From Bacteroidaceae bacterium (GTDB lineage Bacteria > Bacteroidota > Bacteroidia > Bacteroidales > Bacteroidaceae): a stretch of DNA of 64,000 nucleotides. The stretch is taken from NCBI GenBank assembly GCA_017622495.1, contig JAGAQY010000024.1:62001-126000 (forward strand), given 5' to 3'. Each line of letters opens with the position of its first letter. Position 1 is the first letter of the stretch. The notes under the pieces were generated by a model. That model did no database searches, had not been told where the DNA came from, and saw only the letters and a program-made list of their open reading frames with translations. Positions 54,211 to 62,826 of this stretch are shown here, piece after piece. Position numbers and translations under genes: made by a program.

Positions 54211-54930
54211 ATGCTGCAACAATCACTAACAGATACCACGAAGGCGCAAGGGTTCCCCCAGCGCCTTCGTGCCGTTCTTTTCGACATGGACGGCGTGCTC
54301 TACAACTCCATGCCCTCGCATGCCAAGGCCTGGCACCGTGCCATGGCCCACTTCGGCTACGACCTCCCCGAGCAGGAGGCCTACATGCACGAGGGGCGCA
54401 CGGGAGCCTCTACCATCAATATTGTCAGCCGTCGGCAGCGGGGGGTAGAGGAGAGCGAAGAGCGCATACAGGAAATCTACCGCGTCAAGTCACAATTCTT
54501 CAACGAGTATCCCCCTGCCGAGCCTATGCCTGGAGCGCTGGAGCTATTGCGCAAGCTTCAGGCGCAGGGCCTCAAGATACTCATCGTCACCGGCTCGGGA
54601 CAGGCCTCTCTGCTCGACCGCCTCAATCACCACTTCCCCGGTGTTTTCTGCCGCGAGCTGATGGTCACCGCCTTCGATGTCAAGCGCGGCAAGCCCGACC
54701 CCGAGCCCTATCTCATGGGCTTGCAGAAGGGTGGCCTCCGTGCCGAGGAGTGTGTCGTGGTAGAGAATGCCCCTCTTGGTGTGCGTGCCGCCAAGGCAGC
54801 TGGTATCTTCACCATCGCTGTCAACACGGGACCTCTGCCTGATGAGGCACTCATCAATGAAGGTGCAGACCTCCTGCTCCCGTCAATGCAGACTCTGTGT
54901 GATGTGTGGGAGCAACTGAATGTAAACTGA
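54211..54930 (+). CDS. HAD-superfamily phosphatase/beta-phosphoglucomutase-like protein, 239 aa
   Basis: HAD motif I is FDMDGVLYNS (nucleophile Asp25, general acid Asp27). Motif II is ILIVTGSG (Thr), motif III a Lys in FDVKRGKPDPEPYL, and motif IV is VVVENAPLGVRAAKAAGI, which has Glu-Asn in place of the usual Glu-Asp. A helical cap lies at about 40-105. The pattern is that of the beta-phosphoglucomutase/phosphatase branch. The substrate is not fixed by motifs; being next to pgi suggests a sugar phosphate. The first 16 residues precede the core and are variable. Confidence 0.88.
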   Translation: MLQQSLTDTTKAQGFPQRLRAVLFDMDGVLYNSMPSHAKAWHRAMAHFGYDLPEQEAYMHEGRTGASTINIVSRRQRGVEESEERIQEIYRVKSQFFNEYPPAEPMPGALELLRKLQAQGLKILIVTGSGQASLLDRLNHHFPGVFCRELMVTAFDVKRGKPDPEPYLMGLQKGGLRAEECVVVENAPLGVRAAKAAGIFTIAVNTGPLPDEALINEGADLLLPSMQTLCDVWEQLNVN

Positions 54931-54967
54931 TATATCTGATGTCAACAATACGGAATCCCTACATTGG

Positions 54968-55966
54968 TTATATGTCGATTCTTCTTAGTGAATGGCAACG
55001 GTTAATTTCTTCTTCTATCTCCAAGTAGGGGTATTGCTCTTTTAACTCGGCAATCTTTGTCAAGACTTGAACTATAAAATTCTGATATTCATCAGAGTCA
55101 GGCCGGAAAGGTTGATGCTCAAGAGCACGTGTCACTTTCTCCCATTGTTGCATGAATGATTGTGTCTCTTTGTCGATGAAATGTTTTGCGAAACACTGCC
55201 ATACGTAATCGACAGCTTGTTTGGAAGGGTGTGCCATGTCTTCTGCATAAAAACGGTAGTCGCGCAATTCGTCTATTACTATTTCGTAAGCGGGGAAATA
55301 ATAACACTGGTCGGGCATCGTACGGCATAGGTCGTCTATGGCAAGCAGAAGAGTCGATTTGCTTAGCTGGTTGCCGTGAAGACCATCCTTGAGATGGCGT
55401 ACGGGGCTTACTGTGAATAATATGCGGAGTTTAGGGTTGACCTTTTCGATTTTCTGTAGGAGAATGGTATATGTGTCAATGATTTCTTGTACATGTAAGT
55501 GCTGGCGCAAAAAATGGCGTTCAGGAATCTTGTGGCAGTTTCCCACGACCTTGTTGGTATCGTTCAGGTGGTATACCCAAGCTGTACCGAAGGTAATTAT
55601 CAGTACGTCGGCCTCGGCAAGGAGGCGTGAGGCTCTCGAGAAACTGTCGTTGATGGCAGAAAGGGCAGTGTGTTTGTTGGGGTGTGAGTAGTGGCTGTGG
55701 TGTAACCATGTGTTCCATCCACCATCGGGAAACTCGTGCAATTCTTCCTCGGTGAATGGTTGGCATATCGTCAAGCGAGTGAGGCCCTCTGCAATGGAAA
55801 GGGGGTTGTAGAGCACACCAAATGGATTGACAATGGTGCGGAATTTCATATGCTTGAGGCGTCCGCCAATATGATCGGCAAAGCATGACCCCATTACTAA
55901 TATTTTGTCGCTGTGGTGAAGACGATGCTCGAAGTCCTCTATCTCTGTTTTTGTGCGAAAATCCAT
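54968..55966 (-). CDS. GSCFA-domain protein, 332 aa
   Basis: The defining GSCFA motif is near the N-terminus (KILVMGSCFADHIGGRLKHMKF, residues about 22-43). Other conserved blocks are NPFGVLYNPLSIAEGL, LIITFGTAWVYHLND, VSPVRHLKDGLHGNQLSKSTL and FPAYEIVIDELRDYRFYAEDMAHPS. These fit an SGNH-type hydrolase fold, with the Ser in GSCF and the Asp/His in DMAHPS. The family is common in Bacteroidetes and its role is unknown; O-acyl esterase activity on envelope or glycan substrates is an inference from the fold. It is a single gene, convergent with the HAD gene, with a TACTTTTG promoter box 30 bp upstream. Confidence 0.93.
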   Translation of the reverse strand: MDFRTKTEIEDFEHRLHHSDKILVMGSCFADHIGGRLKHMKFRTIVNPFGVLYNPLSIAEGLTRLTICQPFTEEELHEFPDGGWNTWLHHSHYSHPNKHTALSAINDSFSRASRLLAEADVLIITFGTAWVYHLNDTNKVVGNCHKIPERHFLRQHLHVQEIIDTYTILLQKIEKVNPKLRILFTVSPVRHLKDGLHGNQLSKSTLLLAIDDLCRTMPDQCYYFPAYEIVIDELRDYRFYAEDMAHPSKQAVDYVWQCFAKHFIDKETQSFMQQWEKVTRALEHQPFRPDSDEYQNFIVQVLTKIAELKEQYPYLEIEEEINRCHSLRRIDI

Positions 55967-55995
55967 AGATGTTGTGTGAGTAAATAAAAACTATG

Positions 55996-56003
55996 CAAAA
56001 GTA
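55996..56003 (-). promoter_or_regulatory. Promoter -7 box of the GSCFA gene
   Basis: The minus strand reads TACTTTTG, a match to TAnnTTTG, 30 bp before the ATG at 55966. No clear -33 element. Confidence 0.55.
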
Positions 56004-56077
56004 AGCATCTTTGTTTGATTTTGGTGCTGCTGATATGTTTTTTTTCTCATGACAGGGCCTTTCGATGTGAAAAGAAA

Positions 56078-56111
56078 GAGGCTGCTTGCCTTCATGTAGG
56101 TAAGCAGTCTC
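56078..56111 (-). terminator. Rho-independent terminator of the frc-oxc-AEC operon
   Basis: A 14-bp stem (GAGACTGCTTACCT with AGGCAAGCAGCCTC, two mismatched or wobble positions) and a 6-nt loop are followed on the minus strand by TTTCTTTTC. It lies 30 bp after the AEC stop codon. Confidence 0.8.
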
Positions 56112-56140
56112 GTGTGTTGATGGGGGTACGGTTTTTATGG

Positions 56141-57094
56141 CTATGCCACCATGCGGGTAATCCATATCCACAGCGGAGCGGTAAGCACGAACATGAAGAT
56201 GCTGAAGGCGAGCGTGGAGGTTCCTGTGCGCACGTACTGCTGGTAGCGGCTGCCGATGATGATGCCCGAGAAAGCAGGGGGCAGGGCACCAGCAAGCACC
56301 ATCATCTGTAGCTTCATGGGTTCCATCTTGAATATCAATCCAATGACGAGCAAGACTGCCGGCATGAGGAGGAGTTTGAAGCAGGTATTGTAGAGCACCT
56401 CTTTGTCTAATTGGAATTTCATTCCAGAGAGGGTCAGACCCGCAGCAAAGACGGCTACACCGGAATTTGCTTTAGCGATAAGCTCGAAGTTGGGCTCAAG
56501 GATTGGAGGAAACTTTATCCCCAGTAGTACCAAGATTACGGCGAGGATGGGTGCCCAACACACGGGGGCCTTCAGGGCATCGAGCACAGGATTGCTCCTT
56601 TTGCCTCCGCCTGCATCCTTGGAACCATTGTTCTTTCCCGCATTGAGCAATGCCATGCCAATGGGGATGCTGATGGCATTGACAACGATGGAGACGATGG
56701 CTATCACTAGCCCAGTGGAAGCAGTATTGCCATAGATAGGGCCGAGTACGGCAAAGCCGAGGAAACCGATGGTGGGCGAGCCAGTGATGAGGGCACTCAC
56801 CGCTGCCTCACTTTTGCTGTGCTTGAAAATCTTGTAGGTAGAAAAGTAGGAAAAAAGGAACAATCCTACTAATACGACCAAACTAATGACGAGCAATTTG
56901 CCATCATCAAACAACATTGAACGATCGGCCTTGACGATGGATACAAACAAAGCCGCCGGTAAGGCATAGGTAAGTACCAGTTTGTTAAAAATCTGTGCAT
57001 TGCTTGATGAGAACACACCACGCTTACCTGCCATATAGCCCAACGCCATGATGACGAAAATGGGGAGAATGTCTTTGATAAGGATGTCGAGCAT
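56141..57094 (-). CDS. AEC (auxin efflux carrier) family permease, probable oxalate/formate transporter, 317 aa
   Basis: Ten hydrophobic segments in two halves of five, as in the AEC family: [20 protein letters not shown] at the start, [19 protein letters not shown] after the fourth, and [21 protein letters not shown] near the end. The gene is third in an operon with frc and oxc. E. coli has the same combination, where yfdV (AEC) sits with the frc and oxc homologues yfdW and yfdU. Transport of oxalate or formate is therefore a reasonable inference, but AEC proteins carry varied organic acids. A G/C-rich inverted repeat pair fills the gap to oxc. Confidence 0.85.
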   Translation of the reverse strand: MLDILIKDILPIFVIMALGYMAGKRGVFSSSNAQIFNKLVLTYALPAALFVSIVKADRSMLFDDGKLLVISLVVLVGLFLFSYFSTYKIFKHSKSEAAVSALITGSPTIGFLGFAVLGPIYGNTASTGLVIAIVSIVVNAISIPIGMALLNAGKNNGSKDAGGGKRSNPVLDALKAPVCWAPILAVILVLLGIKFPPILEPNFELIAKANSGVAVFAAGLTLSGMKFQLDKEVLYNTCFKLLLMPAVLLVIGLIFKMEPMKLQMMVLAGALPPAFSGIIIGSRYQQYVRTGTSTLAFSIFMFVLTAPLWIWITRMVA

Positions 57095-57100
57095 AATTAA

Positions 57101-57234
57101 GAGCCCCCTCTAACTCCCCCAAGGGGGAGGACTCCCGGCATCTCGGAGAAGTTAGAAGGCTTAGTTTTAAGGGTTAATAATCTTTTATTGTTCTTTGGGG
57201 TTCCTCCCCTTTGGGGGGAGGTTAGGAGGGAGCC
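57101..57234. repeat. Inverted pair of a CTCCCCC/GGGGGAG repeat overlapping the oxc stop codon
   Basis: Copy L (57101-57133) and copy R (57200-57234) are inverted versions of one unit, each with an internal CTCCCCC...GGGGGAG hairpin. Copy R contains the oxc stop codon (57222-57224) and encodes its last residues. Copies of this kind are common between genes in several Bacteroidales genomes as far as I recall. Confidence 0.85.
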
Positions 57235-58934
57235 ACCGTCTTCGGATTCAGATTCCCGATATGTCCGCTCTCGGTACCCACAGCAGGGTCAATGACGCAG
57301 TTGATGAGGGCAGGACGATGCGAGGTGAGGGCGGCGGTGAGCGCCGTGCGCAGTTCGTCGGGCGTGGTAGCATTGTAGGCAGTACCACCGAAGGCCTCTA
57401 TCAACTTGTCGTAGCGGGCATTGGGAGTGAGCGACGTGGGCGACGGATCTGCACCGCCTCCGAGGTTGGGGTCGTTGCCACGGTATATGCCGCCATTGTT
57501 GAACACCACCACGGTGACGGGCAATCGGTAGCGGCAGATGGTCTCGATCTCCATACCACTGAAGCCGAAGGCGCTGTCGCCCTCGATAGCCACGACCTGA
57601 CGACCACTGGTGACGGCTGCCGCTATGGCATAGCCCATGCCGATACCCATGACGCCCCATGTGCCGCAGTCGAGGCGCAGGCGCGGACGGTACATATTGA
57701 TGACGTTGCGCGTGTCGTCGAGCGTGTTGGCTCCCTCGTTCACTACATAGATGTCCTTATAGTCGTCGAGCACATCGCTCACTGCCTTTAGAGCGTTGAA
57801 GTAGTTCATCGGCGAGGTCAGCGTAGTGAGTTTGGCCTGCATCTTGGCCACGTTGGTCTGCTTCACCGCATCGATGGCATCGCGCCATGCCTGTGGGCAG
57901 TGGATATTGAAGTTGTCCATCTTGGCAATCATCACATCGAGCGACGAAACGATGTTGCCCACCACAGGAGCGGCAATTGGGCGGTTGCTGTCAATCTCTT
58001 CCGGCTCGATGTCGAGCTGGATGAATTGCGCCGCAGGGTTCCACTTCTTGCCCTTGCCGTGGGTGAGCAGCCAGTTGAGGCGGGCGCCCACGAGCATCAC
58101 CACATCGGCCTGACCGAGCACGAGGCTACGGGCCGAGGCGGCACACTGGGGATGGTCGTCGGGCAAGAGTCCCTTGGCCATCGACATGGGCAGGAAGGGG
58201 ATGCCCGTGCGCTCCACAAAGGTACGCAGCTCCACTTCGGCTTGTGCGTATGCCGCGCCCTTGCCGATGATGATGAGGGGCTTCTGTGCCGAAGCAAGGA
58301 GTTTCAAGGCCCGCTTCACCGAACCTGAGCAGGGATACTGCTTGGGGGCAGGGTCTACAGGGGCAAAGAGCGATGCCTGGGCGGCCTGGGCATCCATCGT
58401 AGCGCTAAGCATGGCGGTGGTGATATCAAGGTACACGCCTCCCGGACGGCCCGAAACGGCAGTGCGTATGGCACGTGCCACGCCAACGGCAATGTCCTCA
58501 GGACGGTTGATGCGGTAGGCAGCCTTGGCAAAGGGCTTGGCCACGTTCATCTGGTCGAGTCCCTCATAGTCGCCCTGCTGCAGGTCGATGATGTTGCGGT
58601 CGCTGGATCCACTGATCTGTATCATCGGGAATCCGTTGATGGTGGCAGCAGCCAGTGCCGTGAGACCGTTGAGGAAACCCGGGGCCGACACCGTGAGACA
58701 GATGCCCGGCTTGCGGGTGAGATAGCCGCTGATGGCAGCAGCATTGCCTGCCGACTGCTCATGGCGGAATCCGATGTATCGTATGCCCACCTCTTGAGCA
58801 TGGCGGGCGAGGTCGGTGACGGGGATACCCACGACACCATAGATTGTGTCTACGCCATTCATCCTTAGGGCATCAACCATGAGGTGCATGCCGTCGGTAA
58901 GCGTAGCTTGGGGGGTATTGGTGATATAGTCCAT
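57222..58934 (-). CDS. oxc: Oxalyl-CoA decarboxylase (ThDP-dependent), 570 aa
   Basis: The three-domain ThDP enzyme fold is intact. The catalytic Glu lies in YIGFRHEQSAGNAAAISGYL (about residue 59). The central domain has SAQKPLIIIGKGAAYAQAE. The C-terminal ThDP-binding motif is EGDSAFGFSGMEIETICRYR followed by VFNNGGIYRGND. The start VDALRMNGVDTIYGVVGIPVTDLA is characteristic of oxalyl-CoA decarboxylases, and the adjacent CoA-transferase settles the call against acetolactate synthase. It converts oxalyl-CoA to formyl-CoA and CO2. The last codons and stop lie in a repeat copy. It is 112 bp downstream of frc, with a 9-bp array in the gap. Confidence 0.95.
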   Translation of the reverse strand: MDYITNTPQATLTDGMHLMVDALRMNGVDTIYGVVGIPVTDLARHAQEVGIRYIGFRHEQSAGNAAAISGYLTRKPGICLTVSAPGFLNGLTALAAATINGFPMIQISGSSDRNIIDLQQGDYEGLDQMNVAKPFAKAAYRINRPEDIAVGVARAIRTAVSGRPGGVYLDITTAMLSATMDAQAAQASLFAPVDPAPKQYPCSGSVKRALKLLASAQKPLIIIGKGAAYAQAEVELRTFVERTGIPFLPMSMAKGLLPDDHPQCAASARSLVLGQADVVMLVGARLNWLLTHGKGKKWNPAAQFIQLDIEPEEIDSNRPIAAPVVGNIVSSLDVMIAKMDNFNIHCPQAWRDAIDAVKQTNVAKMQAKLTTLTSPMNYFNALKAVSDVLDDYKDIYVVNEGANTLDDTRNVINMYRPRLRLDCGTWGVMGIGMGYAIAAAVTSGRQVVAIEGDSAFGFSGMEIETICRYRLPVTVVVFNNGGIYRGNDPNLGGGADPSPTSLTPNARYDKLIEAFGGTAYNATTPDELRTALTAALTSHRPALINCVIDPAVGTESGHIGNLNPKTVAPS

Positions 58935-58938
58935 AATG

Positions 58939-58959
58939 AGTGAAGAGTGAAAAGGGAAG
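58939..58959. repeat. AGTGAAG heptamer units before oxc
   Basis: Three 7-bp units (AGTGAAG, AGTGAAA, AGGGAAG) from 58939 join directly to the 9-bp array that starts at 58964. Confidence 0.6.
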
Positions 58960-58963
58960 AGTT

Positions 58964-59035
58964 CTCGGAGAACTCGGAAGACTCTGAGGAATCAGAGGAC
59001 TCGGAGTGCTCGGAGGTCTCGGAGAACTCAGACAA
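58964..59035. repeat. CTCGGAGAA 9-bp array between frc and oxc
   Basis: Eight units at exact 9-bp steps from 58964: CTCGGAGAA, CTCGGAAGA, CTCTGAGGA, ATCAGAGGA, CTCGGAGTG, CTCGGAGGT, CTCGGAGAA, CTCAGACAA. On the minus strand it begins 11 bp after the frc stop codon. Confidence 0.92.
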
Positions 59036-59046
59036 TTTTTGAAAAA

Positions 59047-60324
59047 CTATGCGGTCTTGCAGACGACTTGTTTCTTGCGCAACGCTGCAATTTCGTCGGC
59101 CGTGTAGCCAATCTCGCGAAGCACTTCGTCGGTGTGCTCGCCCAATGCGGGAGCGGGCTTCACCTCGGGAGTATAGCTTGAGAACTTGGGCGGACAGCCG
59201 ATGGTGAGGAACTTGCCACGGCCGGGCTGATCGACCTCGACGATGGTACCGCACTTGCGCAGCGACTCGTCCTCGGCAATCTCCTTCATCGTGAGCACAG
59301 GTCCGCAAGGCACGCCGGCCTTGCCCAGAGTCTCCACGATTTCCATTTTCTCGCGAGTGATGGTGTAGGCCTCCACAGCGGCGTAGATCTCCTCCTTAAT
59401 CTTGTTGCGGGCCGCAGGTGTATTGTACTTGGGATCGTTGGCCCATTCGGGGTGTCCGATGGCAGTGGCAGCAGCGGCAAAGGGCTTCGCCTCGTTCTGC
59501 AACACGATATAGACGAAGGCACCGGGGTCGGTCTCCCAGCCCTTGCAACGGTAACACCATCCCATCACCTGACCACCTTCGACATTACCGCCACGAGGCA
59601 CGGTGTCGCCAAACGTACCGTTCGGATATTGCGGGAAGTGCTCCAGCACGCCGGTATGTTCGAGGATAAGCTGGTCGCGCAGCTTCACACGGCAGAGGTT
59701 GATGACAGCGTCCTGCATCGACTGCTCCACGAAGCACCCCTCGCCCGTCTTCTCGCGTTGCATCAGTGCAGCCAGCAAACCGATGAGTAGGTGCATACCC
59801 GTATTGCTGTCGCCCAAGGCGGCACCCGACTGCGTAGGCATATTGTAGTCGCCTTTCCACCAACCTGTAGTGGCAGCCGCGCCGCCGGCACACTGTGCCA
59901 CCGGCTCGAAGGCCTTCACCGAGGCGAAGGGTGAGTCGTCGTTGAATCCCTTGATGGTGCCGTAGATGACACGCGGATTGATCTTATGTACCTCCTCCCA
60001 CGAGAAGCCCAATTTGGCTACAGCTCCAGGATGGAGGTTCTCTACAAAGATGTCGGCTGTCTTGAGCAGGCGTGTGAGTACCTCCTTGCCCTCGGGCGAC
60101 TTCATATCCAGCTCGATGGAACGCTTGTTGCAGTTGAGCTGCAGGTAGTAGAGACTATCCATGCCCGGATAGTCGAGAAGCTCGGTACGTGTAGGGTCAC
60201 CGAGCCCCACACGCTCAATCTTGATAACATCGGCGCCAAGCCACGCCAACATCTGTGTACACGAAGGACCCGACTGTACTTGGGTCCAGTCAATGACTTT
60301 TATACCTTGCAATGGTGCTGTCAT
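59047..60324 (-). CDS. frc: Formyl-CoA:oxalate CoA-transferase (class III), 425 aa
   Basis: A class III CoA-transferase with the Frc-type N-terminus ([31 protein letters not shown]). The catalytic Asp is probably Asp172 in [23 protein letters not shown] Gly-rich loop (GGNVEGGQ, about 254-261) matches the loop that closes over the intermediate in known Frc. The length is right for the family. With Oxc it forms the coenzyme A cycle of oxalate breakdown: CoA moves from formyl-CoA to oxalate, then Oxc decarboxylates. The start at 60324 has an unusually strong Shine-Dalgarno (AAGGAGA, 9 nt before the ATG) for Bacteroidetes. That sequence is one arm of a 12-bp inverted repeat. Confidence 0.95.
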   Translation of the reverse strand: MTAPLQGIKVIDWTQVQSGPSCTQMLAWLGADVIKIERVGLGDPTRTELLDYPGMDSLYYLQLNCNKRSIELDMKSPEGKEVLTRLLKTADIFVENLHPGAVAKLGFSWEEVHKINPRVIYGTIKGFNDDSPFASVKAFEPVAQCAGGAAATTGWWKGDYNMPTQSGAALGDSNTGMHLLIGLLAALMQREKTGEGCFVEQSMQDAVINLCRVKLRDQLILEHTGVLEHFPQYPNGTFGDTVPRGGNVEGGQVMGWCYRCKGWETDPGAFVYIVLQNEAKPFAAAATAIGHPEWANDPKYNTPAARNKIKEEIYAAVEAYTITREKMEIVETLGKAGVPCGPVLTMKEIAEDESLRKCGTIVEVDQPGRGKFLTIGCPPKFSSYTPEVKPAPALGEHTDEVLREIGYTADEIAALRKKQVVCKTA

Positions 60325-60331
60325 ACGATTA

Positions 60332-60388
60332 TCTCCTTGTTGTTAAGTTAGACGTAAATGTTTTTACACAGACTCGACAACAAGGAGA
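60332..60388 (-). promoter_or_regulatory. Leader hairpin that can sequester the frc ribosome-binding site
   Basis: Exact 12-bp inverted repeat: on the transcript TCTCCTTGTTGT (60388-60377) can pair with ACAACAAGGAGA (60343-60332). The second arm contains the Shine-Dalgarno AAGGAGA. The 33-nt loop includes a small inner hairpin (GTAAA/TTTAC). The arrangement resembles RBS-masking regulators; no ligand or trans-factor can be named. Confidence 0.6.
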
Positions 60389-60444
60389 ATTGTAGTATGT
60401 TTGCTCGCTTAGCCTTTTTTAGCTAATAATAGGTAGTCAATGTA

Positions 60445-62778
60445 TTAATCGCCAATTGTTATGATATCTCCAGGTAGGGTCTCTTTTTCTCTTAATGTAA
60501 ACTTATTGTCTCCATTAATCTTAACGCGTAGTATACCACCTTGGTCTGAGCGTATCTTACATTGGGTTACGTTACCATCAGCCCAACAGAGCTCTATGAT
60601 TTCGAATCCTCCACGACAACGCAAGCCTTTGACGCTACCTGTATGCCATTCGTCGGGCAATGCGGGAAGCAAATGTATGTATCCGGTATGGCTTTGTACA
60701 AGCATTTCTGCGATGCCGGCAGCACAACCAAAGTTGCCGTCGATTTGGAAGGGAGGGTGTGCATCAAAGAGATTGGGGTATGTGCCGCCTGTTTCCCCGA
60801 ACGATGTTATGGCGGGCTTTATCTGTTCGCGTATGAGCTTCATGGCATGGTTGCCATCGAGCAGGCGTGCCCATAGACATACCTTCCATCCCATCGACCA
60901 TCCCGTGGAGGGATCACCACGCGCGATGAGGCTTTGCTTGGCGGCTTCAAAGAGCTCGGGCGTCTCGGCCGTAATTTGGTTGCCAGGGTATAGCCCCCAA
61001 AGGTGTGATACGTGACGATGACGATCGCTCGGGTTGTCCCAATCATCTAACCACTCTTGTAGTTGTCCCCAACGACCCACTTGCATGGGTGCAAGGCGTG
61101 ACTCGATGTTGAGCAATGTGTCAATGAATGCGGATTCTTCACCTATAAGACGCGCTGCGGCGGTGGTATTGCGCATCAGGTCGCACACCAACTGATTATC
61201 CATGGTCGCTCCAGCTACTACACTGAACGAGTGGCCATTGACGAAGGGCGTATTCTCCGGTGAGAAACTGGGTGATACTACGAGCCATCCATTCTTGGGC
61301 TCGGGCACAAGGAAGTCTATATAAAATTCGCAAGCACTCTTCATGATAGGATAAGCCTTGCGCAGGAAATCTTCGTCGCCAGTGAATAGATAATGGTCGT
61401 AGAGATGATGGCATAGCCAAGCATTGCAGGTGGGCCATATACCATAGGCTGGGCCATCTACTGCTCCCGTGCTTCGCCATATATCAGTATTGTGATGCAG
61501 GGTCCATCCACGGCAACCATACATGTCGGCCGTTTCACGTCCCTTCTCGGCAGCTTCAAATATAAGTCTCAGGAGCGGTTCGTGCAATTCGGTCAGGTTA
61601 GTGACTTCGGCAGGCCAATAGTTCATTTCCAGGTTGATGTTAGAGGTGTACTTGCCGTCCCAGGGAGCTTTGGTTTGATGATTCCAGATGCCTTGAAGGT
61701 TGGCGGCTTGTCCATCAGGTTGTGAACAGCAAATGAGTAGATATCGTCCAAACTGAAAATAAAGTTCTATAAGTTGGGGGTCGCCACCTTGTGCAAATTG
61801 TGCAATGCGTTGGTCGGTCGGCATGGCGGCGGCAGGTGTAGTGCCGAGATCAAGGCTTACGCGGTCAAAGTAGTTGCGATAGTATACCGTGTGTGCCGCT
61901 TTGGCTTTGCGGTAATCGGTCGGCATGGCGGCAAGAGGTGTTTCGGCCCGTAGGTCGGCATTACCGCTAATATCCTTGTAGCTGATGAAATTAGTGCCTA
62001 TCGATAGATAGATGGTGACTGCATTGGCATCGGTGATGCTCAGTATTCCATCTTGGGTACTCAAGCTACCTCCATTATGGTCGAAGTGTGCTATGCTTGT
62101 ATACCTCACCTTACCTTCCACGCCTTCGTGGTTAGTACCGCGTCCGCGTAATGTGAGTGTTTGTTTTTGCGCATCTGCGGTAGGCGTGTCATGTGGCATA
62201 GGTGTGTCGTAGTGCGCATCAAATGATAGTGCTCCTTTTTTTGAGGCGGTGAGCCGTATGATGATGAGGTCATCGGTCAGTGACGCTAAGCATTCTCTAC
62301 GGTAGCTTACGCCATTGGCCGTGAAGGTTGTTGTTGCGATGGCATTGCTGATATCCAGTTCGCGGCGATAGTCGCTTACGCTGTCGATACCATTGAAGTG
62401 AAGTTTGAGCGAACCTACCGTTTGGTAGGGCATGCCATTGGCACGTTGTGCGCTAATGTATTTGCCGCACAGTTCTTGAGCCTTGAGGTTCTCTCCTTCA
62501 AAGATGAGAGCGCGAATTTCGTCGAGATGGTCTTTGGCGAGTGGATTTACATTATTGTGTGGAGAACCTCCCCATACTGTCTCTTCATTGAGCTGTATCT
62601 CCTCATTAATAGGGTTGCCGTAGATCATGGCTCCGAGGCGTCCGTTGCCTATAGGTAATGCTTCTACCCATAGTTCGGCAGGTTTGTCGTACCAGAGTGT
62701 TAAGGTGTCATCTGTCTGTTGCGAACAAGTACAGAGACCGAGCAGTGCGCTCATGGCTATAAGCAATGTCTTTTTCAT
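60445..62778 (-). CDS. GH95 alpha-L-fucosidase-type lipoprotein, 777 aa
   Basis: The N-terminus has a lipobox-like LGLC/LCTC (Cys about 16-18). The GH95 N-terminal beta domain holds [26 protein letters not shown] and [15 protein letters not shown]. The alpha/alpha toroid core has [16 protein letters not shown], carrying the two Asn residues that help catalysis, then the acid region, and [20 protein letters not shown], which carries the conserved Asp. A short C-terminal beta domain ends the protein. Family members are 1,2-alpha-L-fucosidases, with some acting on alpha-L-galactosides in plant xyloglucan or pectin. Located 48 bp after a rhamnogalacturonan lyase gene on the same strand, it may act on pectin side chains. 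Confidence 0.93.
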   Translation of the reverse strand: MKKTLLIAMSALLGLCTCSQQTDDTLTLWYDKPAELWVEALPIGNGRLGAMIYGNPINEEIQLNEETVWGGSPHNNVNPLAKDHLDEIRALIFEGENLKAQELCGKYISAQRANGMPYQTVGSLKLHFNGIDSVSDYRRELDISNAIATTTFTANGVSYRRECLASLTDDLIIIRLTASKKGALSFDAHYDTPMPHDTPTADAQKQTLTLRGRGTNHEGVEGKVRYTSIAHFDHNGGSLSTQDGILSITDANAVTIYLSIGTNFISYKDISGNADLRAETPLAAMPTDYRKAKAAHTVYYRNYFDRVSLDLGTTPAAAMPTDQRIAQFAQGGDPQLIELYFQFGRYLLICCSQPDGQAANLQGIWNHQTKAPWDGKYTSNINLEMNYWPAEVTNLTELHEPLLRLIFEAAEKGRETADMYGCRGWTLHHNTDIWRSTGAVDGPAYGIWPTCNAWLCHHLYDHYLFTGDEDFLRKAYPIMKSACEFYIDFLVPEPKNGWLVVSPSFSPENTPFVNGHSFSVVAGATMDNQLVCDLMRNTTAAARLIGEESAFIDTLLNIESRLAPMQVGRWGQLQEWLDDWDNPSDRHRHVSHLWGLYPGNQITAETPELFEAAKQSLIARGDPSTGWSMGWKVCLWARLLDGNHAMKLIREQIKPAITSFGETGGTYPNLFDAHPPFQIDGNFGCAAGIAEMLVQSHTGYIHLLPALPDEWHTGSVKGLRCRGGFEIIELCWADGNVTQCKIRSDQGGILRVKINGDNKFTLREKETLPGDIITIGD

Positions 62779-62826
62779 GTGTATGGGTGAGTTTTTAACA
62801 ATTATCGTATATTGCGGAGAAACTTT

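Noticed and set aside
58964..59035. CRISPR-like reading of the short-period arrays
   Set aside because: Units are 7-10 bp with no spacers, and no cas genes are present.
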